From NCBI RefSeq assembly GCF_004368405.1, contig NZ_SBJH01000070.1:3616-60030 (forward strand): 56,415 nt of DNA. Reading direction: 5' to 3'. A program made the translations under genes and the position numbers. The notes beneath the pieces were generated by a model. That model saw nothing but the letters and a program-made list of their open reading frames with translations. It was not told the DNA's origin and did not search any database. This document shows, piece by piece, positions 47,701 through 56,415 of this stretch; the stretch's first letter is position 1, and every line of letters begins with the position of its first letter. This DNA is from Olivibacter sp. XZL3 (GTDB taxonomy: Bacteria; Bacteroidota; Bacteroidia; Sphingobacteriales; Sphingobacteriaceae).

Positions 47701-50700
47701 ATGAAACGATTTTTACTAGGCAAAAAATTGCCTATCATGCTCCTTATTGCCTTTACGTTCGGTACGTTAAGCAAAGCAGATGCGGAGGAACAACGCATTC
47801 CCTTTCGGGATTTACTGAGTTCCTTAGAGCAGAAATTTAATATCCGCTTTAACTATAGCGCCGATCTCATTGGTCCGGCGATGATTGAAAGTCCGGACCT
47901 AAGCAAACTAAAGAAGGGCGATATCGCCTCCTTTCTGGAAAAAGTAGTTGCTGGAAAGCTTGCAGTAGAGAAGATTGATGACATGTTATATGTGGTGAAG
48001 CCTGCTAAAAGTATGAAGGAAGTCGCTACCAAGCAAGAGAAGGCGGAATCCCCTTCTCCCATCACAAATGCACAGCAGGAAATTGTCGGCACTGTAAAAG
48101 ATGCGGCGGATGGTACTGCCTTACCTGGTGTAAGTGTCCTGATCAAGGGTACCACCAGAAGTACCGTAACAGACGCTTCCGGCAACTATGTGTTAACCGG
48201 AGTTTCCGGCGATGCGGTCATTGTTTTCTCCTATATGGGCTATTATTCGGTGGAAGAACCCATTCACGGTAGAACACACATCGAAGTGCAGCTCCGCCCT
48301 AGCGAAAGCCAGCTAGAAGAAGTGGTGGTTACGGCACTTGGCATTAAGCGGGAAGAAAAATCACTCGGTTATGCCGTGCAAAAGGTTTCTGGTGAGCAAT
48401 TGCAAACCGTTAAAGGAGTGGATGTGGGAACTTCCTTAAGCGGTAAAGTTTCGGGTTTAGTGGTGAAGAATTCTACCGAATTCAATGCCCGGCCAACGAT
48501 CGAATTGAGAGGCGAATCGCCGCTCATCGTCATAGACGGGGTGCCTTATGGTAATATGACATTGCGGGATATTCCTACCGATGATATTGCCGATATGAGC
48601 ATTTTAAAAGGTGCAACGGCATCTGCACTATACGGTTCCAGAGGAGGTAGTGGTGCCATCATTATCACCACCAAAAGAGGACAGGCAAAAGGCTTTTCGA
48701 CCGACGTGAACAGCAATACAATGACCCAAATGGGTTTCTTAGCACTTCCAGAAGTACAAACTTCTTATGCCCATGGCATTAATGGAGCTATTGCAGATGA
48801 TTATGTGTGGGGACCTAAACTGGATATTGGCCAAACGGCAATGCAGTGGAATCCCATTACTAAACAAGAAGAAGAGATGCCGCTAGTCTCTAGCGGGAAA
48901 GATAATCTGAAGAATTTCTTAGAAAGAGGTATCATAACCAATAACAATGTGAGCATTACGCAAACAGGTGAAAACGGCTTTTTTCGTACCAGCTTGAATC
49001 ATATTCTCAATAAAGGCCAGTACCCAAATACCAAACTCAATATCATCAACTTTACGAACAGCGGAGAAATGAAGCTGGGAGATAAATTTACCATTGGGGC
49101 CCAAACTGGTTATACCCGGCAGAATGCTCCACAAGTATGGGGTACAGGATATGGAAATCAAGGATATCTTTATCAGATTTTGATGTGGACCGGCCCAGAT
49201 TATGATATCCGGCAGTATCGTGATTATTGGGTAACCCCCCATCAACAACAAAACTGGCTGTATGATGCCTGGTATGATAATCCCTACTTAATTGCCTATG
49301 AAAAACTGAATGGTATCACGCAGAATAAACTATATGCCAGTTTTAATGCGAACTATCAGATCAATAAAAATTTGAAAGTTTTGTTCCGTACCGGATATGA
49401 TTTTTACAGTAATATAGAGACGATACGGAATCCGATCGGTATCAACTCGACGCGCAGTGAGTTTTACGTAGGAAGATACTATTCAAGAGAGGATCCTAGC
49501 CTTGCATTAACCCCGGGGACAAATGTGTCCTTTAATTCACTTGGTACCTACGGGATCAATAAAGACTGGGGCTTCAGCACGAATAATGATTTCATATTGA
49601 CCTACAACCAAAGTTGGGGTAAATTTGGATTGAATGCCTTAGGAGGGGGAACCATTTATTACTACAATGATCGTGGGTTAGACGCAGCCACGCAGAATGG
49701 CCTGAGTGTGCCGGGTTGGTATTCGTTGGCTGCTTCAGTAGACAAGGCCTTAGTTGCTGAAACGGAATATAGAAGACAGGTGAATAGCGTGTTCAGTAAA
49801 GCCAGTTTATCCTGGGATGATGCGATCTTTGTGGATGTGACCGGTAGAAATGATTGGAGTTCCACACAAGCTAAATCTTCCCGGTCCTATTTTTATCCCT
49901 CCGTGGCCGCCAGCTTTATCCTCTCTCAATACGTCAAATTACCACAAGCTTTTGATATGGTGAAATTGCGTGGTTCCTGGGCGGTTGATAAGTCGCCTTT
50001 GGACGTATACAGCAACAACAGAACCTATGCGGTATCACCGGGTGTTTGGGATAATTACAATACGGCCAGTTACCCGGCTAACCTGCTCGGAAATAGTTTG
50101 CTGGCCAATGCGCACCGCACCTATGAATTTGGTGGTAATATCTCTTTGTTCCAAAGAAGGATAGGCCTCGATGTTACATACTTCAATAAGTATTACTACA
50201 ATCAGCAAAAGGCTGTAACCATCTCCTCCGCTTCCGGATTTTCTTCAACGCTTGTCAATACAGCTGAAACCTATGAACGGAGAGGCTTGGAGATCACCTT
50301 GACAGGGACACCCATTAAGAGACAAAACTTTGAATGGAATACAGCGATCAACTGGTCGAACAACCATCAATATTATGTGAATTTAGATCCTGTTTATTCA
50401 GCCGACGATCTTTGGACGAAGAAAGGGGCGAGACGGGATGTATATAAGAAAAATATGTGGGAACGCGATCCGGAGGGAAATATTATTCATGTGAACGGTA
50501 TTCCGAAGACCAGCAATTACGAGAGTAAAATGGGCTATGGTGATCCTAATTTTATGTTTGGTTTTATCAATACTTTCCGTTTGGGCAACTTCACGCTCGG
50601 TATTACCATTGATGGCCGTATTGGTGGTTTAATGTACAATTATATCTGGGATAAAATGTTTGATACAGGAGCGAATCCGGAAACCGATAATCAATACCGC

Positions 50701-51111
50701 TATGATGCAGTGGTGAATGGTTTATCGAATTACGTTGGCCAAGGTGTAAAAGTGGTATCGGGTGAAGCAACTTATGATAAATATGGTCAAATAACCAACG
50801 ATACCCGTGTATATGCTCCAAACGATGTGCAGGTGAATTACCAAGATTACGCGCAATCTTTGAACGATGGTGACGGCGAACATGGTGTGCAAAAGCAAGG
50901 ATTTGTGAAAGTACGTGAAATATCCATTGGTTATAACTTTCCAGCAAAGCTGTTGTCCAAAACGCGTATTAAAAACGCATCCGTATCGTTGACTGGACAG
51001 AACGTGCTTTTATTTACCAAATTTAAATTTTCGGATCCCGATGTGTTTACGGAAAACTTAAACTCACCTTCACAGCGTATGCTTGGGTTGAATATACGTC
51101 TTGGGTTTTAA
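47701..51111 (+). CDS. SusC/RagA TonB-dependent transporter with STN domain, locus C
   Basis: 1,136 residues: signal peptide (to about 26), STN domain (about 30-100: IPFRDLLSSLEQKFNIRFNY), a linker rich in Lys/Glu/Ser, CarboxypepD_reg-like domain (128-200: VGTVKDAADGTALPGVSVLI), TonB region LEEVVVTALGIKREEKSLGY (about 205), plug (TDDIADMSILKGATASALYG) and barrel. It would import the locus C nutrient and report to FecR. A hairpin lies between it and the SusD gene. Confidence 0.94.
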   Translation: MKRFLLGKKLPIMLLIAFTFGTLSKADAEEQRIPFRDLLSSLEQKFNIRFNYSADLIGPAMIESPDLSKLKKGDIASFLEKVVAGKLAVEKIDDMLYVVKPAKSMKEVATKQEKAESPSPITNAQQEIVGTVKDAADGTALPGVSVLIKGTTRSTVTDASGNYVLTGVSGDAVIVFSYMGYYSVEEPIHGRTHIEVQLRPSESQLEEVVVTALGIKREEKSLGYAVQKVSGEQLQTVKGVDVGTSLSGKVSGLVVKNSTEFNARPTIELRGESPLIVIDGVPYGNMTLRDIPTDDIADMSILKGATASALYGSRGGSGAIIITTKRGQAKGFSTDVNSNTMTQMGFLALPEVQTSYAHGINGAIADDYVWGPKLDIGQTAMQWNPITKQEEEMPLVSSGKDNLKNFLERGIITNNNVSITQTGENGFFRTSLNHILNKGQYPNTKLNIINFTNSGEMKLGDKFTIGAQTGYTRQNAPQVWGTGYGNQGYLYQILMWTGPDYDIRQYRDYWVTPHQQQNWLYDAWYDNPYLIAYEKLNGITQNKLYASFNANYQINKNLKVLFRTGYDFYSNIETIRNPIGINSTRSEFYVGRYYSREDPSLALTPGTNVSFNSLGTYGINKDWGFSTNNDFILTYNQSWGKFGLNALGGGTIYYYNDRGLDAATQNGLSVPGWYSLAASVDKALVAETEYRRQVNSVFSKASLSWDDAIFVDVTGRNDWSSTQAKSSRSYFYPSVAASFILSQYVKLPQAFDMVKLRGSWAVDKSPLDVYSNNRTYAVSPGVWDNYNTASYPANLLGNSLLANAHRTYEFGGNISLFQRRIGLDVTYFNKYYYNQQKAVTISSASGFSSTLVNTAETYERRGLEITLTGTPIKRQNFEWNTAINWSNNHQYYVNLDPVYSADDLWTKKGARRDVYKKNMWERDPEGNIIHVNGIPKTSNYESKMGYGDPNFMFGFINTFRLGNFTLGITIDGRIGGLMYNYIWDKMFDTGANPETDNQYRYDAVVNGLSNYVGQGVKVVSGEATYDKYGQITNDTRVYAPNDVQVNYQDYAQSLNDGDGEHGVQKQGFVKVREISIGYNFPAKLLSKTRIKNASVSLTGQNVLLFTKFKFSDPDVFTENLNSPSQRMLGLNIRLGF

Positions 51112-51147
51112 TAAAGGATGTTAAATTTTTAATGTGATAAAAAATGA

Positions 51148-51186
51148 AATACTCATGTTTCCAAAACACAAACACACATGAGTATT
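51148..51186 (+). terminator. Strong hairpin between susC and susD of locus C
   Basis: Arms AATACTCATGT (51148-51158) and ACATGAGTATT (51176-51186), perfect over 11 bases, with a 17-base loop. It stands in the 108-base gap. There is no run of T afterward, so it more likely limits read-through or protects the 3' end of the susC message than stops transcription fully. The other two susC/susD pairs in the window have only 10 bases between them. Confidence 0.6.
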
Positions 51187-51219
51187 CCATATGACAGATA
51201 AAAAATAAATTATACACAT

Positions 51220-52758
51220 ATGAAAATCTATATAAAATATATCGGTGTGTTCAGCATGGCAACGAGCCTGCTGCTGGGTTGCTCTAAATTTGATGAGATG
51301 AACACCAATCCCAATGCCACCGATCAGGTCACTTCGGGTATGTTGGCCAGTAACATGTTGCTCGATATTACACGGACAGACATCAGTACGCAGAAATCCT
51401 TTATGCAACCTTTTCTGTTAGCAAAATACCTTACCTGGCAGGAAGGGCAGGAAAATTACCAATATAATCGAATTACGCGCGGTAACTTTAATCGTTTGTC
51501 GCTACTCCGTAATATAGATCCGATGATTGGTTACGCTGAAACAGATGGTTTGAAAAATTCCTATACTGCCTTGGGGCATTTCATCCGCGCATGGCAGTTT
51601 TTTATACTAACCATGCAAATGGGCGATATACCCTATACGGAGGCCGTTAAAGGAGAAACAGAGGGTTTGGTGAAGCCGAAGTATGATGCGCAGAAAGAGG
51701 TGTTTTTAGGAATTCTGTCAGAATTGGATCAGGCCAATGACCTCTTTTCTCAAGGAGAAAATTTTGCGGGTGATCCTATTTATAATGGAAGTACTGATAA
51801 ATGGCAGCGTTTAGTAAATAGTTTTGAGTTGTATGTACTGATCAATCTCTATAAAAAAACAGATGATGCTGATTTGAACGTGATATCTCGCTTTCAGGAG
51901 ATTGTGAATAACCGGCCGCTTATGCGGGGCTATGATGATAATTTTGCGCTTACCTATCTGGATAAGGACAACCAAAAATACCCTTGGGTAAATATCAATA
52001 GTTCTAACCCCTTTACAATTTACCCCATGTTATCGGCAAATCTCATTAATCCTTTAAAGGAGATGGGGGATCGGCGATTGTTTTATTATGCAAAACCTTC
52101 TGCTGTAAAGCTGGCTGCTGGTAAAAGCGCTTCGGATTGGGATGCTTATCCCGCGGTCGAAGCATCCGCATCCTTTAATAGTTTGCAAACGATCCACGCC
52201 ACAAAGGATTTTAGTGACTTGAACGATCGTTATGCAGACTTGTTCAATGCCGAGCCGGTAGGACAGTTCAATTATTGGGATGTGCAGTTTATTTTGGCAG
52301 AAGCGAGTATAAGAGGTTGGATTGGTGGTGCGGCAAGCACGTATTACAATGCCGGAATTACAGCCTCGATGCAATTTTTAGCACGTTATACTCCTGATAA
52401 TGAAAAATATCATCATGGTATGCCGATCACAGACGATTATATTCAACAATATGTGAATGATCATCCGCTAACAGGATCAACCGAACAACAAATCGAACAG
52501 ATCATTACGCAAAAATACTTAGCTGGTTTTTTACAAGCCTGTGATTTTAATGCTTGGTTTGAAAATAGACGGACAGGATACCCAACCTTCATCCTGAATT
52601 CGGCGACCAACCTGAATGATCCGACAAATACTTTCCCAAAGAGGTGGTTATATCCAGCTGATGAGCTGAATTATAATGGTGAAAATGTTTCTGAAGCGAT
52701 ACAGCGACAGTTTGGTGGGAATGATCATGTGAATCAGGAAATTTGGATATTAAAATAA
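51220..52758 (+). CDS. SusD-like outer-membrane lipoprotein, locus C
   Basis: 512 residues, lipoprotein signal ending SLLLGC (Cys21), then SusD-like_2 style sequence: FDEMNTNPNATDQVTSGMLA, LAKYLTWQEGQENYQYNRIT, TEQQIEQIITQKYLAGFLQA, ACDFNAWFENRRTGYPTFIL. It should bind the nutrient on top of the locus C SusC. The gene ends 14 bases before the phosphatase gene. Confidence 0.92.
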   Translation: MKIYIKYIGVFSMATSLLLGCSKFDEMNTNPNATDQVTSGMLASNMLLDITRTDISTQKSFMQPFLLAKYLTWQEGQENYQYNRITRGNFNRLSLLRNIDPMIGYAETDGLKNSYTALGHFIRAWQFFILTMQMGDIPYTEAVKGETEGLVKPKYDAQKEVFLGILSELDQANDLFSQGENFAGDPIYNGSTDKWQRLVNSFELYVLINLYKKTDDADLNVISRFQEIVNNRPLMRGYDDNFALTYLDKDNQKYPWVNINSSNPFTIYPMLSANLINPLKEMGDRRLFYYAKPSAVKLAAGKSASDWDAYPAVEASASFNSLQTIHATKDFSDLNDRYADLFNAEPVGQFNYWDVQFILAEASIRGWIGGAASTYYNAGITASMQFLARYTPDNEKYHHGMPITDDYIQQYVNDHPLTGSTEQQIEQIITQKYLAGFLQACDFNAWFENRRTGYPTFILNSATNLNDPTNTFPKRWLYPADELNYNGENVSEAIQRQFGGNDHVNQEIWILK

Positions 52759-52772
52759 GAAGGAACTACCTT

Positions 52773-53558
52773 ATGCGTAAAATAGGAATACTCTGCTTGC
52801 TGGTCCTCCTGTCCTGTAAGCAAAAAAACAATACGAAGGAACTGTCGTTAATGCCCGAAGCTCCCGCTTGGGGGGCTTTGTGGCAGCAGCGTGCTGCCGA
52901 ATATCGGGCGCTAAGTTATCAAGCTTATAATAGCGCTCGGCTAAGCTTGGACGAGTTATTAAAATCCTCAACGGATAAACCTTTCGCCATTGTGACGGAC
53001 ATTGATGAAACAGTGTTGGACAATAGCCCTTATTATGTGCATCAAGCGCAACAGGGTGGAAATTACACCGACTCTTCCTGGGTTGAATGGACGAAGCAAG
53101 TGGCCTGCGATACCGTACCTGGGGCACCGTCTTTCTTTCAGTACGCTGCCTCAAAAGGCGTGACAGTCTTTTACGTTACGAACCGTATTTTGCAGGACGA
53201 ACAACAGACCTTGGCAAACTTACAGCAGTATGGTTTCCCGCATGCGGATAAAGAACATTTGTTATTACTGGAAGATACCTCATCGAAAGAAAAGAGAAGA
53301 AATAGTGTGGCCGATAACTTCAATATTATTATGTTGTTAGGAGATAACCTTGGTGATTTTTCTGCTATATTTAACAATAATTCGATGGAAGAACGACGGG
53401 AATGGGTAGAAAAAAGCCGACTGGATTTCGGAAAGCGTTTTATTGTATTACCTAATCATATGTACGGAAATTGGGAAGAGGCCTTTTACCGAGATAAAAA
53501 GGCGCTATCTTTTGCGGATAGCAACACCGTATTGAATAGTCTGATGAGAAGCTACTAA
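52773..53558 (+). CDS. e(P4)-type acid phosphatase lipoprotein (class C)
   Basis: 261 residues. The lipoprotein signal ends in LLSC (Cys15), putting the enzyme in the periplasm or outer membrane. The HAD-type catalytic start is FAIVTDIDETVLDNS (D76-x-D78). The later LLGDNLGDFSAIFN supplies the second acidic pair, and FYVTNRILQDEQQTLANL the middle motif. The e(P4)/class C family takes phosphate from small phospho-esters such as nucleotides; the specificity of this one is unknown. I start at ATG 52773 rather than ten codons earlier. It is 14 bases after the SusD gene and 58 before the permease gene, so it may process a phosphorylated nutrient before uptake. Confidence 0.85.
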   Translation: MRKIGILCLLVLLSCKQKNNTKELSLMPEAPAWGALWQQRAAEYRALSYQAYNSARLSLDELLKSSTDKPFAIVTDIDETVLDNSPYYVHQAQQGGNYTDSSWVEWTKQVACDTVPGAPSFFQYAASKGVTVFYVTNRILQDEQQTLANLQQYGFPHADKEHLLLLEDTSSKEKRRNSVADNFNIIMLLGDNLGDFSAIFNNNSMEERREWVEKSRLDFGKRFIVLPNHMYGNWEEAFYRDKKALSFADSNTVLNSLMRSY

Positions 53559-53616
53559 TGTTGAATAGCCATATAAAAAGCTGGGGAGACTTTTTAAACA
53601 TTAAACCAAATAATGA

Positions 53617-54918
53617 ATGAGTACGACATTAAGAAAAACATTAACCCCTTTTGCATTATGGGCACTTGGCGTAGGTTACGTCATCTCTGGTATGTATTTC
53701 GGCTGGAACCTGGGTTTGGAAAAGGGCGGGACACTGGGCATGGCGCTTGCTACTTTTGTGGTGATGCTGATGTATATTACCTTTACTTTCAGCTATACAG
53801 AGCTGGCCTGCGCGATCCCCAAGGCTGGTGGAGTTTTTGATTATGCAGGCAGGGTGCTGGGAAAAGATATCGCTTTTATATCGGGCATCGCCCAAACAGT
53901 TGAATTTGTTTTTGCGCCACCTGCTATTGCATTTGCCATTGGCGCTTATTTTAATGCTTTCTTCCCCGAGGCATCCATTATATACACCGCTATTATTGCT
54001 TACTTGTTATTTACCGGGTTGAACATGGTGGGGGTAAAAGCAGCAGCAACTTTTGAAATGGTCATTACGGTGTTGGCTGTGGGAGAGCTCTTGCTCTTTG
54101 TGGGGATTGCTACGCCACATTTTAACGCTGAAAATCTTGTTCGTAATGCTTTTCCCAATGGGTGGGGTGGCGCCTTTGCGGCTATACCTTTTGCCATCTG
54201 GTTTTTCTTGGGTATTGAGGGGATTGCGAACGTGGCGGAGGAAACAAAAAATCCGCAGCGCGATATAAAAAAGGGCTTTGGTTGGGCTATTTTCACACTG
54301 GCCATGTTATGTGTGCTCGTGTTTGTATCAGCGGTGGGTGTGGGGGGCTGGGAAGCGATTGTTTTTCGTGATGGAATAGCAGGTGAAACCTCCGACTCCC
54401 CGCTGCCCTTGGCGCTATCAATGATTACGGGCGATAATCATGTTATGTACCATTTACTGATTACAGTAGGTTTATTTGGTTTAGTGGCCTCTTTCCACGG
54501 ATTGATATTGGCCGCGGGTCGATCTACCTACGAAATGGGCAAAGCGCATAATTTTCCGCGTGTATTTGGCGATATCTCCAAGAAATTCAGAACACCTGCT
54601 GCGGCACTGATCGGTAACATGTTGGTGGGAGTACTGGCATTACTCTCCGGTAAAACGGCCGAGATCATTACACTGTCGGTTTTCGGAGCACTGACACTGT
54701 ACGTAATCGCCATGATCGCCCTGATCAAACTACGTCAAAAGGAACCGGATCTACACCGCCCATTCCGGGTGCCCCTTTATCCTTTATTTCCCATCCTGGT
54801 ATTGGTCGTGGGGATTGTTTCACTAGCTTCCATGTTTTTTTATAACTGGGAGATTGGTTTGGTATACCTGCTTATTATACTCGTCTCGTATGTATTATTT
54901 AAAATCTTTAAAAAATGA
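53617..54918 (+). CDS. Amino-acid/amine permease of the APC family (ethanolamine permease-like)
   Basis: 433 residues with about twelve membrane helices and APC-family markers: GVGYVISGMYFGWNLGLEKG at the first helix, SYTELACAIPKAGGVFDYAG, EFVFAPPAIAFAIGAYFNAF, IWFFLGIEGIANVAEETKNP, ASFHGLILAAGRSTYEMGKA. The sequence is closest in style to ethanolamine permeases, a proton-coupled importer of the inner membrane. Its stop overlaps the next start by four bases (ATGA), so uptake and the ligase are translated together. The ethanolamine name is by resemblance only. Confidence 0.75.
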   Translation: MSTTLRKTLTPFALWALGVGYVISGMYFGWNLGLEKGGTLGMALATFVVMLMYITFTFSYTELACAIPKAGGVFDYAGRVLGKDIAFISGIAQTVEFVFAPPAIAFAIGAYFNAFFPEASIIYTAIIAYLLFTGLNMVGVKAAATFEMVITVLAVGELLLFVGIATPHFNAENLVRNAFPNGWGGAFAAIPFAIWFFLGIEGIANVAEETKNPQRDIKKGFGWAIFTLAMLCVLVFVSAVGVGGWEAIVFRDGIAGETSDSPLPLALSMITGDNHVMYHLLITVGLFGLVASFHGLILAAGRSTYEMGKAHNFPRVFGDISKKFRTPAAALIGNMLVGVLALLSGKTAEIITLSVFGALTLYVIAMIALIKLRQKEPDLHRPFRVPLYPLFPILVLVVGIVSLASMFFYNWEIGLVYLLIILVSYVLFKIFKK

Positions 54919-56273
54919 CGGCAGAACAGATAGAAGAATACGTAAAACAACATGCTTCTGGGAAAGTAAAACTGGCAGCGGCTGATATCGACGGCATCTT
55001 ACGCGGAAAGTATATATCAACGGATAAATTTAGTGCGGTACTGAAAGGCGAACTGGGCTTTTGCGATGTGGTTTTTGGATGGGATGCGCAGGATCTAGCC
55101 TATGAAAATACAAAATTTACAGGCTGGCATTCGGGCTATCCTGATATGCCTTTGCAGCTTGATCTCAACACGTTTAGAAAAATTCCATGGGAAAACGATA
55201 CGCCCTTTTTCCTGGGGGATTTTTTTGATGCAAAGGGTGAAGGAGCTTATGTCTGTCCGCGTCAACTGCTTAAAAAAATAATTGCCGAGTGTCGTTCTTT
55301 GGGTTTCGAACCTTATTTTTCGCAGGAATTTGAATGGTTTAATTTTGAGGAAACACCGGATAGCTTTGCGCTAAAGGGCTATAAGGAACCGAAACCTTTA
55401 ACGCCGGGAATGTTTGGTTATTCGATCTTAAGAAGTGCTTTAAAAAGTGATTATTTTAATGACCTTTTTGATTTATTGGCTAAGTTTGATGTGCCATTGG
55501 AAGGGCTGCATACGGAAACAGGCCCGGGCGTGTATGAGGCGGCTATTACCTACTCGGGTGCTTTGGAAGCGGCAGATCGTGCGATCCTCTTTAAAACAGC
55601 TGTGAAAGAAATTGCTTATAAGCATGGCATTATGGCCTGCTTTATGGCCAAATGGCGGGAAGATTTGCCAGGATGCAGCGGGCACGTACACCAAAGTTTA
55701 TGGGATGCGGATTCGAAGACGAATTTGTTTTTTGATCCGCAACAAGATCAACACATGAGCGAACTAATGCAGCACTATATCGCTGGCCAGCTTCACTGTC
55801 TGCCGCATATTTTGCCGCTCGTTGCGCCAACGGTGAATAGTTACAAACGCTTGGTTGAAGGCGCTTGGGCGCCTACGACGCTTACCTGGGCTTTGGATAA
55901 CCGGACGGTTGCACTGCGGGTTTTACCGCTCGGAGCGAAGTCAGCCAGAGTAGAAACGAGAGTGGTTGGTTCGGATACCAATCCTTATTTGGCCATTGCT
56001 GCTTGCCTAGCCGCTGGCCTGTACGGAATAAAGCATCAGATTCCTTTGTCACAGCCTGCTACTGTGGGTAATGGTTATAAGGATTTTTCGAATGGGAAAT
56101 TGCCTACAAACCTTGACGAGGCGACCAAGCAAATGAAGGAGTCGGCGGTTGCGCAGGAGCTGTTTGGTGAAAAATTTGTGGATCACTTCTGCTGTACGCG
56201 TGAATGGGAATGGCAGCAGTTTGCTAAAGTGGTTACCGATTGGGAATTGAAACGGTATTTTGAGATAATTTAA
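54915..56273 (+). CDS. Glutamine-synthetase-family gamma-glutamyl ligase
   Basis: 452 residues. The ATP- and glutamate-binding parts of the GS family are present: AAADIDGILRGKYISTDKF at the start, SQEFEWFNFEETPDSFALKG, GPGVYEAAITYSGALEAADR, GCSGHVHQSLWDADSK (His-x-His), NSYKRLVEGAWAPTTLTWAL, ARVETRVVGSDTNPYLAIAA. It is shorter than glutamine synthetase proper and resembles enzymes that gamma-glutamylate amines (PuuA and GlnA4-type). With the permease that overlaps it by four bases, it may attach glutamate to an imported amine such as ethanolamine, as the first step of its breakdown. The exact amine is inferred from the neighbour. Confidence 0.82.
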   Translation: MTAEQIEEYVKQHASGKVKLAAADIDGILRGKYISTDKFSAVLKGELGFCDVVFGWDAQDLAYENTKFTGWHSGYPDMPLQLDLNTFRKIPWENDTPFFLGDFFDAKGEGAYVCPRQLLKKIIAECRSLGFEPYFSQEFEWFNFEETPDSFALKGYKEPKPLTPGMFGYSILRSALKSDYFNDLFDLLAKFDVPLEGLHTETGPGVYEAAITYSGALEAADRAILFKTAVKEIAYKHGIMACFMAKWREDLPGCSGHVHQSLWDADSKTNLFFDPQQDQHMSELMQHYIAGQLHCLPHILPLVAPTVNSYKRLVEGAWAPTTLTWALDNRTVALRVLPLGAKSARVETRVVGSDTNPYLAIAACLAAGLYGIKHQIPLSQPATVGNGYKDFSNGKLPTNLDEATKQMKESAVAQELFGEKFVDHFCCTREWEWQQFAKVVTDWELKRYFEII

Positions 56274-56335
56274 TAGAGGTATAGGGTGTAAGGTATTAAG
56301 AGGTGTAAGGTTTGAGGTGGTAAGTTTTAGGAAGC
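56274..56335. repeat. Degenerate short-word spacer
   Basis: Words such as GGTGTAAGGTATTAAGAGG and GGTGTAAGGTTTGAGGTGG follow the ligase stop. Same word family as in other gaps. Confidence 0.4.
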
Positions 56336-56356
56336 AATGTCTTGTCCTGATATAGG

Positions 56357-56385
56357 TTGACAGTTTATTATTTACAAACTGACAA
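56357..56385 (+). promoter_or_regulatory. Imperfect inverted repeat near the right edge
   Basis: Arms TTGACAGTTT (56357-56366) and AAACTGACAA (56376-56385) pair with one mismatch. It lies directly before a possible start codon at 56388 and could be an operator. Confidence 0.3.
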
Positions 56386-56387
56386 GC

Positions 56388-56415
56388 ATGATGGCGAAAT
56401 TACAGAGAATGACCG
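56388..56415 (+). CDS. Possible start of a further gene, cut by the edge
   Basis: ATG ATG at 56388-56393 opens a frame (MMAKLQRMT) that reaches the right edge after nine codons. Too short to identify. If real, it may continue locus C on the same strand. Confidence 0.25.

Overview
The window looks like part of a Bacteroidota chromosome, most probably from the family Sphingobacteriaceae. The evidence is four SusC/SusD-type loci or remnants with ECF sigma and FecR genes, -7 promoter boxes of the TAnnTTTG type, few Shine-Dalgarno sequences before genes, a long SecA (about 1,100 residues) with a C-terminal zinc motif, and a moderate G+C content. The genus cannot be fixed from the sequence alone. 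No rRNA, tRNA, CRISPR array or recognisable insertion-sequence transposase was seen.

Layout. Positions 1-1,400 are a worn region: a partial Rpn-type nuclease at the edge and a fecR remnant without its ends. Positions 1,600-5,300 carry three exported peptidases in a row (two-lobed retropepsin-like, DUF5700-like zinc protease, S41). Positions 5,300-22,950 are mostly housekeeping: phosphopantetheinyl transferase, dcd, prfB with a programmed frameshift, a TPR membrane protein, pgi, a sorbosone-dehydrogenase-like lipoprotein, secA, a SPOR protein, an M20 amidohydrolase, an MscS channel, dnaG, a YraN endonuclease-fold protein and a glutaminyl cyclase. A small DUF433/DUF5615 toxin-antitoxin remnant lies exactly at the dcd/prfB junction between 22-bp direct repeats.

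Positions 23,000-56,400 hold three sigma/FecR/SusC/SusD modules. Locus A (minus strand, 23,027-29,555) has only regulators and the transporter pair, and its SusC lacks the N-terminal signalling domain. Locus B (29,962-45,123) adds an aryl-sulfate sulfotransferase-like protein, a large glycoside-hydrolase-like protein and a DUF5107-TPR protein. Locus C (45,431 to the right edge) adds an e(P4)-type acid phosphatase, an ethanolamine-type permease and a glutamine-synthetase-family ligase. In loci B and C the sigma and fecR genes are forced apart, in B by a hairpin-bounded non-coding element and in C by a lone MNT nucleotidyltransferase gene.

How the parts work together (inference from family knowledge): each outer-membrane SusC/SusD pair binds and imports a nutrient. 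In B and C the SusC N-terminal domain would tell FecR that the nutrient is present, releasing the ECF sigma factor to raise transcription. Locus B is suited to a sulfated or aromatic-substituted glycan or glycoside. Locus C is suited to a phosphorylated amine such as phosphoethanolamine. Two identical LacI-type operator-like palindromes lie upstream of the sigma genes of B and C, which would add a second layer of control.
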